Assembly (NCBI GenBank): GCA_027924585.1
Contig: BSBM01000319.1
Span: forward strand, 6,539,001 to 6,603,000
Reading direction: 5' to 3'
DNA from: Larix kaempferi
Taxonomy: Eukaryota; Streptophyta; Pinopsida; Pinales; Pinaceae
DNA: 64,000 nucleotides
Each line of letters opens with the position of its first letter. Within the stretch, counting starts at the first letter, position 1. The position numbers and the translations under genes are program-made. This document shows positions 59,149 through 64,000 of this stretch, piece by piece. Under the pieces are notes generated by a model. It searched no databases and was not told where the DNA came from. It was given only the letters and a program-made list of their open reading frames with translations.

Positions 59149-59753
59149 TGTTGAGATATTGTAACTTCAAAGAATATTATATTTGTACTTTATTATTCTG
59201 GAGATGTTTCATTCCTCCTTGAAGATCTTATTGTATATCCGGAGATGTTTATTCCTCCGTCGGAATGTGGTAACTTGGGTTATTAGACTTCACTAGTGGG
59301 GGTCGGCCCTGTATGTGTTATGTGGGTCAAAGGGTTATTAGACCACCCTAGAGGGGTCGGCCCAGTCAGTTGTAGTGGGGTATTTAACCCATTGGTTAAA
59401 TACGAGCCTACGTGTTCTTGTGTAAAAGACAAGTCGGAGTAGTGTATAAATAGAGGAGGTGTATTCCTCATTTGATACACACTCACTCACTTGAGAGAGG
59501 TGCACTTGTGGAGGAGAGGTTTGATATTGTGGAGGAGAAGATCATGTCTTTGGTTTGCATCTTTGTATTTTCTGGTCATCTATATTGAGGAAGCTTTGTT
59601 GGGTTTTCTACCCCATGAGGGTTTCCCAGGATAAATTTGTGTCTCTTGTGTTTATGCTGTGCTTGTTATTTCTTCAGTGATCTTGTATATGCTATTATTG
59701 TGAAATGGAATGTAATGCTGCTATTTTCTGTCTTAGCATATTAAATCTTAACA
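59149..59753 (+). repeat. 5' LTR of copia element
   Basis: 605 bp, TG...CA ends with an imperfect inverted terminus (TGTTGAGAT / ATCTTAACA). Confidence 0.88.
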
Positions 59754-59765
59754 TGGTATCAGAGC
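59754..59765 (+). other. primer binding site (initiator Met tRNA)
   Basis: TGGTATCAGAGC directly after the LTR. Confidence 0.93.
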
Positions 59766-60124
59766 TAACTTGAAGGAAGGCAAGGTATGGCACTTACGAC
59801 ACTTGCTTTACTTACGACAATTTGAAGGTTAGGGTTTTATATAGCAAAAACCAGTCATCGTGGCACTTTCACCATAAATCCATTTTGGTGAAGGTTCAGG
59901 ATCTGAAACCTTTACAGGCCGTAGATAACATCTCCAGGTATCTTGTGTCCAAAGGGAACCCTCCGATTCGTTGTAATTTGTAAGTTATGAACAGTACAAG
60001 TTAGGGTTTCTGCCTCTTCTAGATCTCAGTCAAAATAAGGTGACCTTGGAAAAAAGGTCATAACTTGGGCTAGGAAGATCCAAATGAAATTTCGTAAAAA
60101 GTGACAGGTAGTACACAGACTGTA

Positions 60125-60475
60125 CTATCTCAGGAAATGGTTTTAGAGGCCGAAGGTGAACCAGTGACACGTGGAACGCCATACAAGTTCCCTCTCCTGT
60201 TTAATCCCATAAATAGGTCACGTTGCGACACTTGAAATAAATCTCTCTCAGAGAGTCCAATTGAGGTCAGACCTATCAGGATGGAAAGATAACAGGGCGA
60301 GCTATCTCAGGAAAAGTTTTCAGAGGCCGAAGTTCAAACAGTGACACGTGGCACTCCGTACAAGTTCGCTCTCCTGTATTATCCCAAAACATGTCACGTT
60401 GCGACATTTGGCATAACTCTCTCTCAGAGAATCCAATTGAGGTCAGACCAGTTGGGATGGAAATATGACAGGTCA
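60125..60475 (+). repeat. ~175 bp tandem duplication in copia leader
   Basis: CTATCTCAGGAAA...GAGGCCGAAG...GTGACACGTGG...ATTGAGGTCAGACC occurs twice, with copies about 175 bp apart and roughly 85% alike by eye. Confidence 0.85.
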
Positions 60476-60599
60476 GTCTACCATAGAAAAACATTTTAGA
60501 CCCTGTGGAGCAAAAATTTCGGAGTTACAGCAGAAACAATCAGGTACATATTTCTGTCAAAACAGAATTATTTTTTGAGCACCATTCATTCATGGCTTC

Positions 60600-60935
60600 C
60601 GAAATTTAGGGTTTCGGAGAAAGTTAGAATTTTTGGAATCGGAATCCATGGTTGAATGATACTCAGGAAAATTGAAATTTAGAGACCAAGATCGAATTTT
60701 TTGGTTGGGTAGAAGATCGGGCTTGATCAAACCCCAGTTCGGGATTTTGATCGGAAAGATGGAAAATTAGGGCTTCAGCAAAAGTTGGAATTTTTGAAGT
60801 CTGTAACCACGGCTGGAAGCTCCTCAGAAAAATAAGAGTTTAGAGCCTTGGATCGAACCTTTTTATTGGACAGAAGGGTGGGCTTCATCAAACCCTAGTT
60901 CGGGTTCCTGTCCAGAAGATCCAGAAGTTTCGAAG
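60600..60935 (+). repeat. second, unrelated tandem duplication in copia leader
   Basis: The segment AAAGTTRGAATTTTTGRA...CTCAGAAAA...GGGCTTSATCAAACCC...AGTTCGGG occurs twice, about 165-170 bp apart and more diverged. Confidence 0.8.
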
Positions 60936-62880
60936 GCAATTTTGAGGGGTCAAATTTTGGAGATTTCAAAATTGAAGTATGCTAGCAAGACACATCCTTC
61001 CATCCATTCAGAAGTGTGAAAATCAAAGATTGAATTTTTAGGGTTTCTCTAGAAAACCCTAATCAAGCTCCAGATCAAGTTTCAAGAGGAGTTGAGGCTA
61101 AGGCCTTATATAAGAAGACTACAAGAAGTCTCGACATGTATGACTTAAGGAGGTTCGGGTATGTCTTGAAATCTGATTCTTGATTAAGTTCATGATGTGT
61201 TTGTCTTCATATTATTTATTAGTACAATCTTGATTAATGTTAGAATTGTCTTATCACCCTAGTAATAGTATGAATGTATGTGAATGATCGAAGACATTCA
61301 TTGATTAGGGCTATATGATTGTACTAATGCATTATGGTGTTGTGTGAGGTTGATGTTGTCTGCTAACAAGATACAGGTACATCACAAAAGACAAATCAAG
61401 TTCCATGACCATGACAACATGAAGACAAAGACTCATCCATAATCTTTGTTCTACTTACGAGGTATGTATGACTTTGTTATATTATGCTTAACCTATGAGA
61501 CATGCAGGTTCTAGCTCAGGATCTCTAAATCATTGAAGAGATTGTTTAGGTATGTTGTACATAACTAAGAAGGTATACTAATCCAGGTATGTTTTCTTAT
61601 GTCAAGTTAGAATCTTACCTTGTGTTAGGATCCCTTATATAAGTATACTTGGTATGATTGGTTATGCTTATTCATAAAGTTAGTAATCAAGGGTTTATAC
61701 ATATTATGTCTCTTGTCTTGATGATTTAATTAACCAGAAGAGTACTATGATCAAACAAGAATATGCATGAGTAAAACAAGACTTCCTTGAAACCCTGAAT
61801 ACTAATGATCATGACTATACATATTCAAGATTATTTAGAATTAGAATGTTTTGAGAATATACTAATGAATGTATGTTTGTGTATGAGATCATGAGGATGA
61901 CACTAGTGCACACTTGAGCATGCACAGTGGTACAGAATGAATAGAAGTTCAAAAGACATATAGAAGATCAAGCGGGATGCAACCACACAAACATAAAAGA
62001 TAAGTATTTGAGTTGTTATTTGAAATAGTAAATGATATTGCTTGTATGCATATTTGTATTCCTAGAATATATCATGCTGAGTGTAAACATTCATAGAGCA
62101 TTGAACAGTATATTACTAATATGCATATGATTGGTAAGTTGGACAAACATTCCATTGTTGCTTGTCTAGAATGAAACATCTTTGCTGACATGCTGAGAGC
62201 TGTGCACACTCTCGATAGTATGTTCTGGTAGAGATGGAAGGCATCTAGATAGCCACTGTATGCATATAGGATATGGGAAAGTGTTGTGCCAAAGTATTGG
62301 TCAAAATAGTTGCATAACTATGTAAATGATATCTGTATGCATAATAGGTCATCATGTCAATATGATTTGATGATTATGAAGTATTACTAATCATGTACTT
62401 AATTTTGAATTGTAGGAAAGATCATGATGAATGATGAACACTGAACAAGCGATGGATGTTCAACAAAATATTTACAAATCAAACACACTATAGAAGGCTT
62501 GTGGCTAGAAGATTATCTTAGAAATAGGAAGAGAATAATGATGAGATGTTTGCTCCAAGTGGATAGATAAGACCATTCTCTTAATGGTGTAATTAAAGAA
62601 GAAGTGTGAATCAGGTTCTGTATGGGTTCCCAGGATCGATAATCAATTGATGAGCTTAATGATCACCATGGGTGATGAGGATCTCAACCTTTGCTACAAG
62701 GTTGAATATTGTTTCTATACACAGATGACATGGATGCAAGAAGGAACTCACCACAGAGTTCAAATGATATTAAGGCTCATATCAGTAGACCCATCTAACG
62801 AGAGATGGCACAGATAGATATGCAGAAGATCATTCAATGCAGAGTGTGAATGATGTTCAATCACAAAGGGAGAACTGACA
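60936..62880. other. copia leader / internal region without recognisable gene
   Basis: Translation in all plus frames gives no copia gag, CCHC or integrase motif that I can recognise. Either these genes are deleted or decay is advanced. Confidence 0.45.
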
Positions 62881-62889
62881 GTTTCTTGA

Positions 62890-63842
62890 TAAGCTTGGGC
62901 TTTACCAAAAGTAAAGTTGTTCCTAACCTTTACCTTAAGGTTATGGATCATACTATTATTGTATGTAGATGATATCTTTCTAATAGGGAATGCGAAACAG
63001 AAATGAAAATGAAAGATCTCAGATTGATGCATTACTTCCTAGTTCTAGAAGTATGGCAAGGCTCGTAAGGAATCTTTCTCAACTAGGGAAAGTATGCTGA
63101 GAAATCTTGAGAAGAATTGATGTGTTGGAATGGCCACTCTCATGGATTCCAACTTGAAGCTGTTAGCAGATGACTCATCAGAGTTAGTGGATATAACTCT
63201 GTACAGGAAAAAAATTATTGGGTCATTGATGTATCTAACGAATACTAGGTCAGATATATGCTTTGCTGTGAACACCTTGAGTCAGTATCTAGTGGAAACT
63301 AGATGTGTTCACCTGATAAGTTGCAAATCATGTGATGCAGTACCTAAAGGATACAATAGACTTTGATCTATGTTATCTTGGATATCATGACTTCAGATGG
63401 ATACACTGATGTTGATTGGGCAGGAAGTGTATCAGACAGGAAGAGCACATCGAGAGGATGTTATTGTCTAGGATTAGCCATGATCTCGTGGTTTAGCAGG
63501 AAACAATCTAATGTGGCTCTTAGCACAAGCAGAATATATGGCTGCTTGCTCTACTAAGTTATGAAGTAGTATGGCTTCAGGAATGTTTGACTTAGAGATA
63601 GACTCAACTATGATCCTATGTGACAAACATAGTTGTACCAAAATGGCAGAGAATCCAGTGTTCCATGATAATTCAAAGCACATAGAGATTTGACATTTCT
63701 ATATACAAGATATGGTGCAGAAAGGAATTAATGTTCGAATTTGTAACAAGTTACCAATGTACTAACCAAACCTCTACCGATCCGATGTACTAACCAAACC
63801 TCTACCTCAAGTAAAGTTTTCCGAGACAAACTTAATATAGTT
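62890..63842 (+). pseudogene. copia reverse transcriptase C-part and RNase H, decayed
   Basis: Motifs in order, over shifting frames: LLLYVDDIFLIGNA (62955), MKMKDLRLMHYFLVLEVWQ (63003), LYRKKIIGSLMYLTNTRSDI and CFAVNTLSQYLVETR (63210-63305), YTDVDWAGSVSDRKSTSRGC (63400), MISWFSRKQSNVALSTS (63480), KAHRDLTFLYTRYG-like, and VLTKPL near 63755. A 23-25 bp duplication repeats ACTAACCAAACCTCTACC at about 63761 and 63790. Several stops and frameshifts make it non-functional. Confidence 0.85.
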
Positions 63843-64000
63843 TAGAAGGACCCTCCTTGAAAGGGAGACTGATGTGATCACTTATGATGAGATTTCCTGC
63901 ATCAACAGTGAGGTCGATGATGTGGATACCTATATTGGTGATGCCGACAGAGAGGTTGGTGGATGGTCCTTAGACAGGTGTCTCCGAGAAAGAAGAGGGA

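Larger units (their letters stand above)
59149..64000 (+). mobile_element. Ty1/copia element, 5' LTR to RNase H, continues past window
   Basis: 5' LTR 59149-59753 (TGTTGAGAT...AATCTTAACA), primer site at 59754, a long leader (59766 to about 62880) with no gag or integrase I can recognise, and a decayed RT/RNase H tail (62890-63842). The 3' LTR is not in the window. A degraded or internally deleted element. Confidence 0.85.

Noticed and set aside
1-64000. CRISPR arrays, operons, rRNA or intact tRNA genes
   Set aside because: Direct repeats present are tandem duplications or LTRs, genes have introns and eukaryotic elements, and no cloverleaf tRNA or rRNA segment was recognised.

Overview
The window is nuclear DNA of a land plant, most likely a gymnosperm. 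It is AT-rich and non-operonic, it is filled with nested and decayed transposable elements, and its only host gene is a WNK-type kinase pseudogene with spliceosomal introns. A Penelope-like element, a lineage reported from conifers, and an endogenous caulimovirid fit a conifer-type genome, but the species cannot be named from the sequence. I found no intact host gene.

Layout. 1-4032: AT-rich DNA with small tandem duplications, a TG-rich minisatellite and a probable reversed LTR fragment. 4033-11863: a Ty3/gypsy chromovirus with two 1.3 kb LTRs, an initiator-Met-tRNA primer site, decayed gag/PR/RT/RNase H/IN and a chromodomain; a 1,367 bp solo LTR (8729-10095) with perfect CATAT target duplications sits inside it. 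11864-12290: spacer with a possible SINE. About 12290-18918: a CACTA (En/Spm) transposon with a Tnp2 relic on the minus strand, a second gene relic on the plus strand, and three clusters of TGCACCGGTGCA-type repeats. 19384-20376: a 1 kb foldback element. 20377-31400: mostly unassigned DNA with tandem repeats and one frame-broken coding relic (28760-30074, minus).

31574-39810 (minus strand) is the most notable object: an endogenous plant pararetrovirus (Caulimoviridae). It encodes a 30K-type movement protein, a capsid region with a CCHC knuckle, protease, reverse transcriptase, RNase H and an unassigned C-terminal extension of about 370 residues. It has no integrase, yet it is bounded by 295 bp direct repeats, one starting 8 nt from a Met-tRNA primer site. 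The best reading is one slightly over-length viral genome (unit about 7.9 kb) linearised near the primer site. It carries two in-frame amber codons in RT and frame breaks upstream.

40210-41430 holds a decayed Penelope-like RT with a 197 bp internal duplication. 43184-46141 is bounded by long (about 280-300 bp) inverted repeats. 46308-55118 (minus) is the WNK pseudogene; one exon is split by a young LTR retrotransposon (47785-53356; two 2,026 bp LTRs, about 34 differences, perfect CACTT duplications) whose whole interior is one open frame of 512 codons resembling no gag or pol domain I know. 59149 to the window end is a copia element: 5' LTR, long non-coding leader with two tandem duplications, and a broken RT/RNase H tail.

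The elements do not form a pathway; they are layers of insertion. The pararetrovirus repeats (5 differences in 295 bp) and the LTRs of the orphan-ORF element (34 in 2,026 bp) are about equally diverged (1.7%), so these two look like the youngest arrivals.
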